DNA from: a virus
Reading direction: 5' to 3' (one strand)
Length of the DNA stretch: 64,000 bases
IMG/VR virus record: IMGVR_UViG_3300032245_001860
Location: 124,001-188,000 of that record
The notes beneath the pieces are model-generated. The model was not told the DNA's origin. It saw only the letters and a list, made by a program, of their open reading frames with translations, and ran no database searches. This document shows, piece after piece, positions 32,029 to 41,797 of the stretch. A program made the position numbers and the translations under genes. Position 1 is the stretch's first letter; each line of letters starts with the position of its first letter.

Positions 32029-32943
32029 TTAATTTACCAGTCTATGTCTGCCTAATGTTTGCTGTGATACAACGCTCTTTAGTTGAAATTGATGTATGAC
32101 ATTGATACCAATTTCATTACTTATAAAGTCTCTTAGCTCTTTTGGCAGTTGAGGATTAGCTGTTTCCCAATAGGTTTGGAAATTTGGACTCCAACCATCT
32201 AAATCAATCCATTTTTGAACTAACTTTGTTATATTTTCAAGCAAATCAGAATCAAAATTAATTATATCTTGATTAGCTTGAAGTACCCTTGGAGCAATTT
32301 TAGTATATAAAGTTTCCTCAGGTAATCCAAAATAGCCTCTTGGTTTTCTCTCATCTCGCACAAAAATAAAAACTCTATCTTTTTTATACTCGTTAGAATA
32401 CTTTTCAACATCTAAGATAAACTTAAAAAGCATTACACTTGTCGTTGAATTGTTTGTAGGATATGGAAAATAAATGTCAGTGCTATACTTGAGAATGTCT
32501 TCTATCTCTGAAAAAGAAATATCTTTGGAAAAAATACAAGTATCTCCATTAGGTTGATTTATAGATTTACATAAAGAAAAAACAACTTCTTCGTCCGATG
32601 TAATCCAAGCTGTGCCCAAAACATAACAATTAGAAATTTCTGTAAGATTATCTAAAATATCAGAAGCAGAAAAACCAAATTGATTTCTTGAAGTGTCTGG
32701 CAACTCAACTCTTACATCTGAATTGTATATAATTCCCTTTCCTAATACAAAAATGTTTTTCATCATTTCTGTATTAGATGGGTCAACATACGACAACCCA
32801 TAATTAAGTTTCAATGAATCATTATTGTTTATTGCCAAACTATATTCAATTGTTGACTGAGATATATCATTTACAGAAATTGCTATATTGTAGGATTTTA
32901 CAAGATTGTTCAAGATCAATGCTGAAGCATAATTAGGTGTCAT
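32029..32943 (-). CDS. tail-region protein, 304 aa
   Basis: Unrecognised mixed alpha/beta protein. The last residues, 'TLGRHRLVN', resemble the G-[LR]-H-x-L start of the 22-residue repeats in the 966-aa tail protein, suggesting a common interface element. The start overlaps the stop of the 1482-aa gene as TAATG and the stop is 2 nt from the 820-aa gene, so it is part of the same tail/baseplate block. Confidence 0.5.
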   Translation of the reverse strand: MTPNYASALILNNLVKSYNIAISVNDISQSTIEYSLAINNNDSLKLNYGLSYVDPSNTEMMKNIFVLGKGIIYNSDVRVELPDTSRNQFGFSASDILDNLTEISNCYVLGTAWITSDEEVVFSLCKSINQPNGDTCIFSKDISFSEIEDILKYSTDIYFPYPTNNSTTSVMLFKFILDVEKYSNEYKKDRVFIFVRDERKPRGYFGLPEETLYTKIAPRVLQANQDIINFDSDLLENITKLVQKWIDLDGWSPNFQTYWETANPQLPKELRDFISNEIGINVIHQFQLKSVVSQQTLGRHRLVN

Positions 32944-35900
32944 TATTTGCTCCTCAAAACAATTCTGTCACCAGGAGATGATCCAAAATTTGCATCGTTT
33001 ATTTCACTTAATGTTTTTCCTACGTAAACTAATGATAATCTTTCAATATTAGTGTCAATTAATATAGGTTCATTGGATGGAACTTGATAGAAGCTTTCAT
33101 CAATATTTTGCCAAGTAGTAGTTCCTCTAATTTTCCAAAGACCTATCAATGTTTGCCCAGTGCCAGCTAAATTTTTGAAGTTATTAAATTGCACTTCAAG
33201 AGACACTCTTTCACCAGGAGAAGAAAGATTGTGATAAAAAGTTACACCAGTTGCAGAACTTGATTTCCAATTATCAATGGTTGGAGTTGAAGCATTATTT
33301 ACAAAAACCCTAACTCCATAAGAAGAAATAAATTTGAAATCAATGGATGTTCCTATACTGGATTTAGCAAAGAAATCTCCCATAGCATATCCATTGAGAT
33401 AGCTATATTGAGAATCTATATTGTAGTTATTGAAATCTAAATTATAAGTGGCTGTAATAGAATCTGAACTTATATTTTTATCTAAAAAATTATAGTTGTA
33501 TTTTGCTCTTTTGTACCAATTCGTAATCCAAGTTGGAGATTCCTCAAGTAAAAAAGTTGTTGTAGCCAATCCGCCATTTTTATAATAATTTATATTGACA
33601 TAAATATCATTTGCTCTTCCAATATAAGAAGAATAGTTAGTGCCAAAACCTACAATAGAATTATTGAAAGAACCCAAAAGATTTGATGAAAGATGAACAT
33701 TATATTTATCATCAGATGTACTGTAAACAATATTTGTTATACTTGTTCCAGCAGAAATATTTGAATCAGCAGAAACACCTAATCCTATTAACAATTTATT
33801 GCTATAGTTTGTTGCTCCTATAGAAATGATATTTGAACTTCCAACTCCAGTAGATATAATATTTTCTTTTTTAAAAAATAAAGATCTTGGATATATATAC
33901 AAATCATCATTTACAGTATTGCAATTAAAATTCCAATAACCATCAACTTTGTAATTTGATTGTTCTCTATATTTATTTGGTGGAGGTAAAGTCAAATTGC
34001 TTGAACTAAAATCTCTGTTAAAAGATCCATACAATTCAATATCTGGCTGAAAGAATTCAACAAATGCTGTTCCTTCATAAGATGTCCAACCAGTAGAAGT
34101 CTTGATTGCTAAATTTGTTGAAGCACCGATAGCAGAATATTCTTTGATTCCAAGTTCGTATTTATATCTTACAGAGTAATTTTGCTTATTAGCTGTAACT
34201 CCAGACCCCGAAACAACCATTGTTGTTGAAGATCCAATTGCAACTATTGGATACCAAGTATTTATGTTAGATCCATTTGTAGAGCCAATGCCAAATTCTG
34301 CATTTATTTTATATCTTGAAAAATCTGCATATGTATTTGTATTTTTATCATAAATGCCTGATACATTATTGCTTGAAATATTTGCAAGCCCATTTGTATG
34401 CGGGTCATATTCTGGCGGCAATGTATCGGTGTAAAGAACTAACCAATAGTTTTTATTTTTGAAAAACTTATAATATAAATCAAAATAGTAGTCATCTGTT
34501 AAGTTTGTAATGTTTTTAGTGAAGACTGAAGATCCAGTGCATAAAACTTCATCTGGTAAATTATTTTTATCAGAATAAAGATATGCTTTTATTTTTGCAT
34601 TTTGATTAATATAATCGGATGTATTTCTAAGCTTAACTCTGAATGATTTTATTTCTTGATTTTGTTCACAATGAATTCTAACAGCAATATAATTATCTGA
34701 TATCAATTGTAAACTATTGAATGAACTTTGATTTATTGAACTTCCTGTACTTGCAAATATTCCTTGATCTCTAATATTTTCAATATAATTTACAGAATTA
34801 TCGGTTAAGTAAAAACCAGACTTACCAATTATAAATGAATCAGATCTTGTGCTACGTATATCTGTAACAGGATTTATTTTATCTAATAAATTGTTGCCAT
34901 ATAAATGTTCTGTATTATTTATCCAATAATAATTTTGATTTAGAGAATAATTTGCAACTGAAAAACCTAATTCTGCAATAGTTTCAAATAAATTATTAGG
35001 TTTTGATGTGTCTACAGCATAAAAAGAATCTGTTATAGCAAATCCTGATTTGGCACTTATAATTTCATCTTTAGTGATAGATGGATTTTGTGACAACAAA
35101 TTGCTTTCAAATTCATCTTCAGTTATTCTTAGAGAATTCATAGGCATATTTTGTTTAAAATCTATATCAGAGAATCTTTCAGGCTTCAAATCAGGGATAA
35201 CTGCTGAATACCCATATATTGCAAAATCAGATATATCATTCAATGTTGAGCTTTTATAATAGCCGACTGTAGATAAATTGTTGTCAACTCTATATTGATA
35301 ATCTGAATCTGTTAAAAAATATGATGAAGCATTTAGGAACAAATCCTTGAAAAAGTATTCATTTTTAGAATTCTTAAACTTAATTCTAAAAGTATAATCT
35401 TTGTCCAGACCATTCAATGATTCTGTTAGTGTATCTAAATCAGTTGAGTTTACTTTTTCCAAATAAACTTCAAAGTTAGAATCAGAAGACAATAATGTTT
35501 TATTATTATATAAACTTGTTCCATTAAAGCCAGCAATTACAGTAGATGGTATGTCCCCTGCAAATGAATTTATGACTTCAGATGCATCATTATTGAACTG
35601 TATGGCAAATGGTTCGGAGTCAGATATCAATAAGTTATCTTTTGGACTTTTTAAAAGATTATGCAAAGATATTTTTTCTAATGATCCAAAGCTGTTAAAA
35701 TGTCCTTCGTTTTTGATTTTAGAAATATCATATCTTGAAAATCTTGAAATAATTCTTCTTGCAAGATTGTTAAATAGTCTATTGTATTCATTTTGTCTTA
35801 ATTTAGTGGATAGCCTAATAAATGTATCAATAAAATATTTTGTAATATTTTCATCAGATTGTGGAGATATTAAAGAATTATCTGAAAGAAGTTCGATATA

Positions 35901-37391
35901 AATTATTGATCTGTCATCTTCCAATCCATCATATAAAATGTAGTCTTTTGAAAAACTATTTCCATTTCCAGGATATTGTGCTATGACGTTTGCTATCAAG
36001 TTATATCCTTCTGGAACTTCAGGATAATATGTGAAATTTTCCCAAGAATCTGGTACTTCATTGTAAGGAAATGGTTCACCAACAATAACTTCAAAATCTA
36101 TATTTGGTTCATCAAAGTAAACACCTGAATTTTTAGAAATAATTCTGATTCCAATGTAGTCTTCAAATGATAATAATTTTGTACCTAATATAGTACCTGT
36201 TGATCCTGTTGATCCTACTATATTGTCATTTACTTTATATCTAAAAGGATTTTTGACTTCATTGTAAATACTTTCTCTGTAAATATGATTTGTATGATTG
36301 GTGTTATATAGATAGACATTTGTATCATTAACACCAGTTTTGGAAAATCCTATACCGCTTGTAATATTTTTGTTGAAAAATGATTTAGTAGCAAAAATAT
36401 ACCAATTGGTGTTTAAACTATTTGGATAAAAGCTTAAACTTGTTCCGGGTATGTAAACAGGGTAAGAGTTTAAATAAAAAGTATCCCTTGTGCCCCAATA
36501 AATTACAAAATGAAAAAACAAGTTTGGATCCCATGTAATTCCTGACGGTAAAATAATTTTTATTAGGTAGTGATCTCTTGTTCTGGATATATTTCCATTG
36601 ATATCAGATTCTGAAATTTCAAAAGCCAGCTTTACAAGTGTGTCTGATACCCCTACTACACCCATAGAAGAATTAATTGTGCTATCAGATAAACTGCTTG
36701 TAATCAATCTACGGTGAGAATATATTGCTAAATCAATAGGTGTATTAGTGTATGGATTTATATTTTCTGAGCCATCAAGGTATTTTTTAGGTATTACTAT
36801 TCTGCATTCTGTTGGATAAGAGCCAGAGACATTTAACACAGATATCCATCTTGCAAAATTAAACAAAGGTACTCTTGAATATGTAGTTCCTGTATATCTT
36901 ATTGGAAAAGAATAATTAATTCTTGAAACTCCGGTGCCAGGCTCACCAAGAGTGTTGTAAATTATGTAATTAGTATTTGCAAGTCCTGATGAATTATATT
37001 TTGGTATATAATTTGAAAATGCATTGTAATCATAAATATTCCATCCTTCTAATGATGGAGGAGAAACAATATCAGGATTCCATATCGAAGACACACCAAA
37101 ACCTGATAGTCTTTTATTAACTGCTACAGATCCACCTTGCATTACAAAATCAGAAATGTCAAGTGTATTGAAAGTATTAAAATCTGAGTTAGTGTTACCA
37201 AAAGCAGATTTCTTATTTAAGTCATAATCGTGAAAAATACTTGAACCACGAACTTTAATAAAATTATTTTCAAAAACTAATCTTATTGTTTTTCCAGAAA
37301 AGGTATTACCCATCAAATTTCTTAATGCTTTTTTAGCATTTCCAATTTGATTTGCAGCAAATATTATTCCTTTTCGTTTTGCAGTGCTCAT
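32943..37391 (-). CDS. giant tail/baseplate structural protein, 1482 aa
   Basis: Second largest protein of the window (4.4 kb). The first 50 residues are basic and helical; the rest is Ser/Asn/Tyr-rich beta structure, typical of baseplate or fibre proteins. Residues about 905-985 hold a sandwich ending 'FFKNKNYWLVLYTD', shared with the 820-aa protein. The C-terminus (residues 1340-1482) contains another sandwich-like segment, 'GERVSLEVQFNN'. No enzyme motif is visible. Both ends overlap neighbours as TAATG, so expression is coupled to the 268-aa tail completion protein upstream. Confidence 0.5.
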   Translation of the reverse strand: MSTAKRKGIIFAANQIGNAKKALRNLMGNTFSGKTIRLVFENNFIKVRGSSIFHDYDLNKKSAFGNTNSDFNTFNTLDISDFVMQGGSVAVNKRLSGFGVSSIWNPDIVSPPSLEGWNIYDYNAFSNYIPKYNSSGLANTNYIIYNTLGEPGTGVSRINYSFPIRYTGTTYSRVPLFNFARWISVLNVSGSYPTECRIVIPKKYLDGSENINPYTNTPIDLAIYSHRRLITSSLSDSTINSSMGVVGVSDTLVKLAFEISESDINGNISRTRDHYLIKIILPSGITWDPNLFFHFVIYWGTRDTFYLNSYPVYIPGTSLSFYPNSLNTNWYIFATKSFFNKNITSGIGFSKTGVNDTNVYLYNTNHTNHIYRESIYNEVKNPFRYKVNDNIVGSTGSTGTILGTKLLSFEDYIGIRIISKNSGVYFDEPNIDFEVIVGEPFPYNEVPDSWENFTYYPEVPEGYNLIANVIAQYPGNGNSFSKDYILYDGLEDDRSIIYIELLSDNSLISPQSDENITKYFIDTFIRLSTKLRQNEYNRLFNNLARRIISRFSRYDISKIKNEGHFNSFGSLEKISLHNLLKSPKDNLLISDSEPFAIQFNNDASEVINSFAGDIPSTVIAGFNGTSLYNNKTLLSSDSNFEVYLEKVNSTDLDTLTESLNGLDKDYTFRIKFKNSKNEYFFKDLFLNASSYFLTDSDYQYRVDNNLSTVGYYKSSTLNDISDFAIYGYSAVIPDLKPERFSDIDFKQNMPMNSLRITEDEFESNLLSQNPSITKDEIISAKSGFAITDSFYAVDTSKPNNLFETIAELGFSVANYSLNQNYYWINNTEHLYGNNLLDKINPVTDIRSTRSDSFIIGKSGFYLTDNSVNYIENIRDQGIFASTGSSINQSSFNSLQLISDNYIAVRIHCEQNQEIKSFRVKLRNTSDYINQNAKIKAYLYSDKNNLPDEVLCTGSSVFTKNITNLTDDYYFDLYYKFFKNKNYWLVLYTDTLPPEYDPHTNGLANISSNNVSGIYDKNTNTYADFSRYKINAEFGIGSTNGSNINTWYPIVAIGSSTTMVVSGSGVTANKQNYSVRYKYELGIKEYSAIGASTNLAIKTSTGWTSYEGTAFVEFFQPDIELYGSFNRDFSSSNLTLPPPNKYREQSNYKVDGYWNFNCNTVNDDLYIYPRSLFFKKENIISTGVGSSNIISIGATNYSNKLLIGLGVSADSNISAGTSITNIVYSTSDDKYNVHLSSNLLGSFNNSIVGFGTNYSSYIGRANDIYVNINYYKNGGLATTTFLLEESPTWITNWYKRAKYNYNFLDKNISSDSITATYNLDFNNYNIDSQYSYLNGYAMGDFFAKSSIGTSIDFKFISSYGVRVFVNNASTPTIDNWKSSSATGVTFYHNLSSPGERVSLEVQFNNFKNLAGTGQTLIGLWKIRGTTTWQNIDESFYQVPSNEPILIDTNIERLSLVYVGKTLSEINDANFGSSPGDRIVLRSK

Positions 37392-38197
37392 TATCTATAA
37401 TTTATTGCATTTGTTGGTACATTGTCTGGACCGAATTGAGTTTGTTTTACAAGTTCTTTAGCGGTTATTGTAATGTTTCCGCCTTTCATCAAAGCTCTTC
37501 CAGTAGCATCGTCAGAAAATGTCCCTTCATTACAACTTACATCATACAAAATTCTTATAGGTTCTACTAAGTCAGTTTGCATACGTAAAATATTTTTTCT
37601 TGCTGTAGCAGACAAATTTGTCACTGTTTCTGCATTTCGCACATCTTCAAACATTCTTAAAAAAGATTCTGTAGCTAAAGAAGAATTGGGCAATGTTGGG
37701 GGTGGAATAGAAAGGGGGTGTGTTTCAGCCCAAAGAGCATTATAATCTGATTGAACTATAGCTGCATAAGGAGAAAGAATGTCATCTCCTGGATTTGCTG
37801 GATTACCGTGAGTTATTAGAAAATGTTCAGGAGATAAAGTAAACTTTTGACAAATTGGACAAATATCTATTACCCACATTCTTCTATGTTTTCTTAATAT
37901 TGCAAGCATTAATCTTGTAGCCTCTTGGACTAATCTCTCTGAGAGATCAATATTATCAGCTCCTGCATCAATCTCTACACTTATACTATGTGTAAATTCT
38001 TGCATTCCAAGAGCTATATCTTTGATGTTGCTTTTACCGCCCTTGAAAGTTACAGAGAGATTAGTGTTCTTGATGTCTCTTTCACCTACATACCAAGCAG
38101 TTATAGGACGATCATAAATAATCACTTTCCCGTTAATGTCTTGTGGCATTTCATAAAATAAAATGCCTCTCAAGGTATCGTAAATTCTATCTAACAT
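37391..38197 (-). CDS. probable tail completion/neck protein, 268 aa
   Basis: Residues 40-105 (NLSVTFKGGKSNIKDIALGMQEFTHSISVEI and following) look like the beta sheet of tail terminator/tail completion proteins, which cap the tail at its junction with the head. A short zinc-like motif C-P-I-C with a later His pair (residues about 112-129) is inserted. AAGGT precedes the ATG. It is next to a DUF1320-like connector, matching the conserved neck gene order. The assignment is inferred from position and fold pattern. Confidence 0.55.
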   Translation of the reverse strand: MLDRIYDTLRGILFYEMPQDINGKVIIYDRPITAWYVGERDIKNTNLSVTFKGGKSNIKDIALGMQEFTHSISVEIDAGADNIDLSERLVQEATRLMLAILRKHRRMWVIDICPICQKFTLSPEHFLITHGNPANPGDDILSPYAAIVQSDYNALWAETHPLSIPPPTLPNSSLATESFLRMFEDVRNAETVTNLSATARKNILRMQTDLVEPIRILYDVSCNEGTFSDDATGRALMKGGNITITAKELVKQTQFGPDNVPTNAINYR

Positions 38198-38206
38198 TTA
38201 CCTTAC

Positions 38207-38701
38207 CTACTGATTTTTACCTTTTGAGCTACCATCTTTTTTTGGATTATTTGGGATACCACGCAAGGTAGATCTAACAAATCTATCTCCTCTTGTGTTT
38301 CTCTGACCAAACAGTCTTATTTCACCATTTTGAATTCTAACAAGCTCATTCATAGCAAAATCGAATCTATCTTTTTGTGCTTCAGAAAATTGTTTGTCTG
38401 CGCCTTGAAGTGCTTGTGAATAGTACATTTGAGCAGCTAAAATGGCACAAATAACAGGGATTGGGTGAGGATAAGTAACTTCTCCACCCATATTCATTTG
38501 TTTCAAAGGAACATCGTAAATTATAGCTAAATTAGCATCAATCTGTGCTGAAGCTTGTCCGATAAAAAAATCCAGATTTACATTTGAAGCTGTCTCTGGA
38601 GCTGGGTTTCTGAAATTAGGATTTGGGTTTGATCCTTCAGTCACCACATTTGGTGGCAAATACTGTTTAACTTGGTCAGTATTACAATATGCTCTGGCCA
38701 T
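38207..38701 (-). CDS. head-tail connector (DUF1320-like)
   Basis: 164 aa. The pattern 'YCNTDQVKQYLP' at the N-terminus, a helix with 'LDFFIGQASAQIDANLAIIYDVPL' and a final helical bundle with 'PVICAILAAQMYY' matches the DUF1320/gp6-like head-tail adaptors, helical rings that extend the portal. The length is normal (130-170 aa). It starts with GGAGG 8 nt upstream and overlaps the preceding gene by 20 nt. It is the best recognised neck protein in the minus operon. Confidence 0.65.
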   Translation of the reverse strand: MARAYCNTDQVKQYLPPNVVTEGSNPNPNFRNPAPETASNVNLDFFIGQASAQIDANLAIIYDVPLKQMNMGGEVTYPHPIPVICAILAAQMYYSQALQGADKQFSEAQKDRFDFAMNELVRIQNGEIRLFGQRNTRGDRFVRSTLRGIPNNPKKDGSSKGKNQ

Positions 38702-39383
38702 TATTCAATCCTCCAGACTTAGGTTTAAGATATTTAGGAACAAAATCTACGCCTTCTTCAGGACGCAATAAATTCATTTTTTCTGCTGTTTTTCTGTCTA
38801 ACAATGTAAAAACATCTGTATTTTCAAGGTCTGTAGCAGATGTGGCTCCAGAAGAAACAAATTTTGGAAAATCAATATTCAAGTCTCTGTAACCACCGAT
38901 TTTGGAATTGAAAATTTCTACTGCATCTGGAGCGCTGTCGCTTCCTTGAAGTTTATCTAACAATAAGGCTTGCCTTTTTGTTATATTAGAAGCAACAACA
39001 AAACCATTGTAGGAGTGAGCAGTTCTACAAGCTTCGGCAAATGTAAGGTTGGGTTTTAAAGGTTGCTGCATATTATAAATATACAGTTCAATGCCTTCTT
39101 GACAAATGTAAGTTTGCCCAGGAACTACAACTATGTCCATTTGCTGTACTTTCGCCATTTGGACGGCTTTCCAACCAATTGATGAATTTTTTGGTGTCAA
39201 GATACCAATAATATCAAGGCCCTTAATAATGGCAGCTGTAAGAATTGATTTTATAGTTGAATTCAAGTAGTTTTCATCAGTAAAAGCTTTTTCTTCATCA
39301 ATGAAAACACAAAGATCAACCCTCAATACGTGCTTTCTAAGGGCTGTACATTGTTTTGAAGTTTGATACCAGGAGCGTCTCAT
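38682..39383 (-). CDS. PHP-domain-like protein lacking the catalytic histidines
   Basis: 233 aa. The order of elements follows a PHP phosphoesterase: strand 'VDLCVFID' where active members have D-x-H-x-H, helix 'NSTIKSILTAAIIKGLDIIGILTPKN' (active: TDH), 'AVQMAKVQQMDIVVVPGQTY' (active: PG-x-E) and 'CRTAHSYNGFVVAS' (active: AHP). All metal-binding His and acidic residues at these points are changed except an isolated His, so the fold is probably kept without catalysis. It overlaps the DUF1320-like gene by 20 nt, suggesting a virion or assembly role. The fold call is by pattern only. Confidence 0.5.
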   Translation of the reverse strand: MRRSWYQTSKQCTALRKHVLRVDLCVFIDEEKAFTDENYLNSTIKSILTAAIIKGLDIIGILTPKNSSIGWKAVQMAKVQQMDIVVVPGQTYICQEGIELYIYNMQQPLKPNLTFAEACRTAHSYNGFVVASNITKRQALLLDKLQGSDSAPDAVEIFNSKIGGYRDLNIDFPKFVSSGATSATDLENTDVFTLLDRKTAEKMNLLRPEEGVDFVPKYLKPKSGGLNNGQSIL

Positions 39384-39421
39384 ATTTAGTTTTTTCTAAA
39401 TATTCAGCCTGTAATCCTTGA

Positions 39422-40048
39422 TTATCTTTTCTTTCCGCAGTCAGGACAGAACTTTTCCGTTCCAGGAAAACTATATCCACACTCTGAACAAAATTTTGGC
39501 ATTTGAGCACTGCCACATTTTAAACAATATTGAGCATCTTTAGGAAGAGCATACATACATTCTTTGTTGGAACAATATTTTGAATTATTAAGTGCTGTAG
39601 ATGATTTTATCGAATTGCTAATGTTAGAAGCTATTTGTGCACCAGAACCTGAAAGAACTTCTTGTTTTGAAATTCCAGCATTAGAATTGGCTAAATCATC
39701 AAGTTCTGAGATCAATTCGGAATATAAGCTTCTACCCTCAATATGTGGCTGAATTGTGGATTTTTGTGTTTCTATAAGACTTTGAACTGTAAGGGGAGTT
39801 TCATTTTCTATTTTCAATGAATCTGATAATTTTGAAATAAGCTCATCATTTTCAAGCCATCCTTCAGAATTAGCTTCAACCTCCCCATTTTCGTTTAAAG
39901 CAAGTTTGATATGAGAGACGTCAAGCAAATTATCTTCACCCAAAATGGTATGCCCAAATTGGTTTTTAGAAACTTTGCCTGCTTCTTCTTTTTTTGAAGT
40001 CGTAAAGCTATGTCGTAGATTTTTTATTTCTTGATCGTCCATAGCCAT
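39422..40048 (-). CDS. double zinc ribbon protein, 208 aa
   Basis: The C-terminal 60 residues contain C-S-N-x-E-C, C-L-K-C, C-S-E-C and C-P-D-C pairs, i.e. two adjacent zinc ribbons of the DZR/zinc-ribbon_3 kind. The rest is acidic and helical. The ATG at 40048 (MAMDDQ) is chosen because the upstream extension of the frame lies entirely within the previous gene, in which an independent protein is encoded. Zinc ribbons mediate protein or nucleic acid contacts; the specific role is unknown. Confidence 0.65.
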   Translation of the reverse strand: MAMDDQEIKNLRHSFTTSKKEEAGKVSKNQFGHTILGEDNLLDVSHIKLALNENGEVEANSEGWLENDELISKLSDSLKIENETPLTVQSLIETQKSTIQPHIEGRSLYSELISELDDLANSNAGISKQEVLSGSGAQIASNISNSIKSSTALNNSKYCSNKECMYALPKDAQYCLKCGSAQMPKFCSECGYSFPGTEKFCPDCGKKR

Positions 40049-40055
40049 ATTATAC

Positions 40056-40460
40056 TTATTGTTGTTTCTTTTTGTCGTCTCTTCTCTCGTACTTAAAACT
40101 GACAACCTCAAACTTTGGCATTTCGTTACCTGCTGCATATTCAGATGTCATGTCTTCACTTGCATTACTTTGGTTTTCAATCGCTTGAAGAATTTTTGAC
40201 ATCAATTGAGTGTCAGGAATTGGACCATCTTTGCTTGCTTTAATTTCAACTGCAAATGAATGGATTGTCCCACTATCATTCACAACATTGACATTAGCTC
40301 TTTGTTTTGCAAAAGACTCAATCTTTGGATTACCTACTGTATTTATCATAGGATTGGTATCCATATCAGTTATCATATTGTCAATGTTACCAGCAAGTTC
40401 AGGATTGGCTTGTGCAATCTTCTTGTGTATTGAAACCAACTTATCTCTTAAGCTACTCAT
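40056..40460 (-). CDS. hypothetical protein, 134 aa
   Basis: Unrecognised. A helical N-terminus (SLRDKLVSIHKKIAQANPEL), a beta segment in the middle and a Lys/Arg-rich end (KYERRDDKKKQQ). GGAG lies 7 nt before the ATG. It is the first gene downstream of the AT-rich repeat array and is followed 7 nt later by the zinc ribbon gene. Confidence 0.55.
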   Translation of the reverse strand: MSSLRDKLVSIHKKIAQANPELAGNIDNMITDMDTNPMINTVGNPKIESFAKQRANVNVVNDSGTIHSFAVEIKASKDGPIPDTQLMSKILQAIENQSNASEDMTSEYAAGNEMPKFEVVSFKYERRDDKKKQQ

Positions 40461-40526
40461 TTTTTACTCCCAAAAACATTTCGTTTTTTTTACACCCGAT
40501 AAAAGGGATAACTATAATTACTAATT

Positions 40527-40609
40527 AAATTGTTAATTTAAATTGTTAAATTTTAAATTGTTAAATTAAATTAGTAAATTTAAATAATCTAATTTAAATT
40601 GCAAAATTT
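40527..40609. repeat. six tandem 13-15 bp AT repeats
   Basis: Six imperfect copies of AAATTGTTAAATTT in direct succession (starts 40527, 40540, 40555, 40568, 40582, 40596), each itself nearly palindromic. They fill most of the 161-nt gap between the minus genes 40622 and 40460. This is a candidate protein-binding array, promoter region or replication-related iteron. Confidence 0.85.
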
Positions 40610-40621
40610 AGAAATACTCTT

Positions 40622-41731
40622 TTAGTTTGCTCCTCCAATATTCCAGATATATCTAAAGAATCTTGATCTTCCACCTGGCATATTGAACTCTGGAACAACT
40701 ATTCCTCTTATACCTGGATATCTTGATATAGGTAGTTTTTCTAAAAGCTTGTCAAAATCTTCTTTGTACATACCTGCTGTTTCTTTTATGTTTGAAAATA
40801 TAGAAGCATCAGGATCTTCTAACAATAGTCTTCTCTGTCTTTGAGTAAGCTGGACTAATAAACTTCTAAGAAGATAATATGCAGCTCCGAAAACTAATGC
40901 TGGATCATAGTAATAAGGTACTGATGCAATCGATGGGTACTTTGAAGCACCAGGTTGAGCATTAATCACTTGTAATGCCATATTTAGGCTTGAATTCATA
41001 TGTTGTGATGTGAACGCCTTAACGTTATATGAAACAAAGACTGTGTCATAAGATTGTATTGCTTGAGGAGTACCATCACTTTTAACAAAATAAATATTCC
41101 CCATATAATCACATTTGTATTTTAATCCATCTGAGTAATTGTTTCCGTTAGTGTAGTTATTTATTGCACCATCTCGGTTATATTCTATAGGGTTGTAGTC
41201 AGGATTAATTGTTTTGTAAATTGGATCATATTCTGATAAAGTGAACATTGCATCTTGATCACCTTCGTTTGAAGATCCTGTAATTCTTACTTCTGGTCTT
41301 GGGTAAAAATTCCAAAAAGGAAATGCTACTGTAGCTTGTGTTCTACCTTTTCTAAAAAGCACTTCTTCATCATAAATAGGAATATTCAAGAGATGTTCAA
41401 GCTCATATCTTAAGCTTGATTTAATTAGTAATTCATCACCATTTATTGGAGCTGATGTTGATAAAACTGTAGTGAGGTCATTCCCTATTTCTTGAATTTT
41501 ATAAAAGCTTGATGGTGACCCTCCCCCATCTACATATTCATTTATTGGAAATAACACTTCATCAATTTCTGTATATGTTCCATCAAAATAATCACTTCTA
41601 AAAATTTTATATGAATAAACGCCTGACAGAGTATATCTTTCCCATTCTATGAAAATTCCTGGGTTTGCTGCATTTGTATTATAATAAACTAAGTTGCTTT
41701 GCGAGAAAGATAATTGTGTGAATTCTGACAT
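40622..41731 (-). CDS. neck/virion structural protein with FN3-like N-terminus
   Basis: 369 aa. Residues 20-95 (NPGIFIEWERY, YSYKIFRSDYFDGTYTEI, SSFYKIQEI) have the strand pattern of a fibronectin type III domain. Residues 100-260 are beta-rich, and the C-terminal 100 are helical with 'LTQRQRRLLLEDPD'. GGAGAAA precedes the ATG. It sits between a terminator and the AT-repeat gap, so it may be its own transcription unit within the neck region. A head-closure or collar role is plausible. Confidence 0.45.
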   Translation of the reverse strand: MSEFTQLSFSQSNLVYYNTNAANPGIFIEWERYTLSGVYSYKIFRSDYFDGTYTEIDEVLFPINEYVDGGGSPSSFYKIQEIGNDLTTVLSTSAPINGDELLIKSSLRYELEHLLNIPIYDEEVLFRKGRTQATVAFPFWNFYPRPEVRITGSSNEGDQDAMFTLSEYDPIYKTINPDYNPIEYNRDGAINNYTNGNNYSDGLKYKCDYMGNIYFVKSDGTPQAIQSYDTVFVSYNVKAFTSQHMNSSLNMALQVINAQPGASKYPSIASVPYYYDPALVFGAAYYLLRSLLVQLTQRQRRLLLEDPDASIFSNIKETAGMYKEDFDKLLEKLPISRYPGIRGIVVPEFNMPGGRSRFFRYIWNIGGAN

Positions 41732-41742
41732 TTATTTCTCCA

Positions 41743-41770
41743 TAAAAAAAAGCTACCCAAACGGGTAGCT
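41743..41770 (-). terminator. intrinsic terminator, minus strand
   Basis: An 8-bp stem AGCTACCC/GGGTAGCT (41751-41758 with 41763-41770, loop AAAC) is followed on the minus strand by eight T residues. It terminates the two-gene unit 42920-41798. Confidence 0.85.
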
Positions 41771-41797
41771 TCTATTTTCCGTTCTTCTTGTTCTTTT

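Noticed and set aside
40527-40609. CRISPR array
   Set aside because: Repeats are 13-15 bp, AT-only in practice, contiguous and without spacers.
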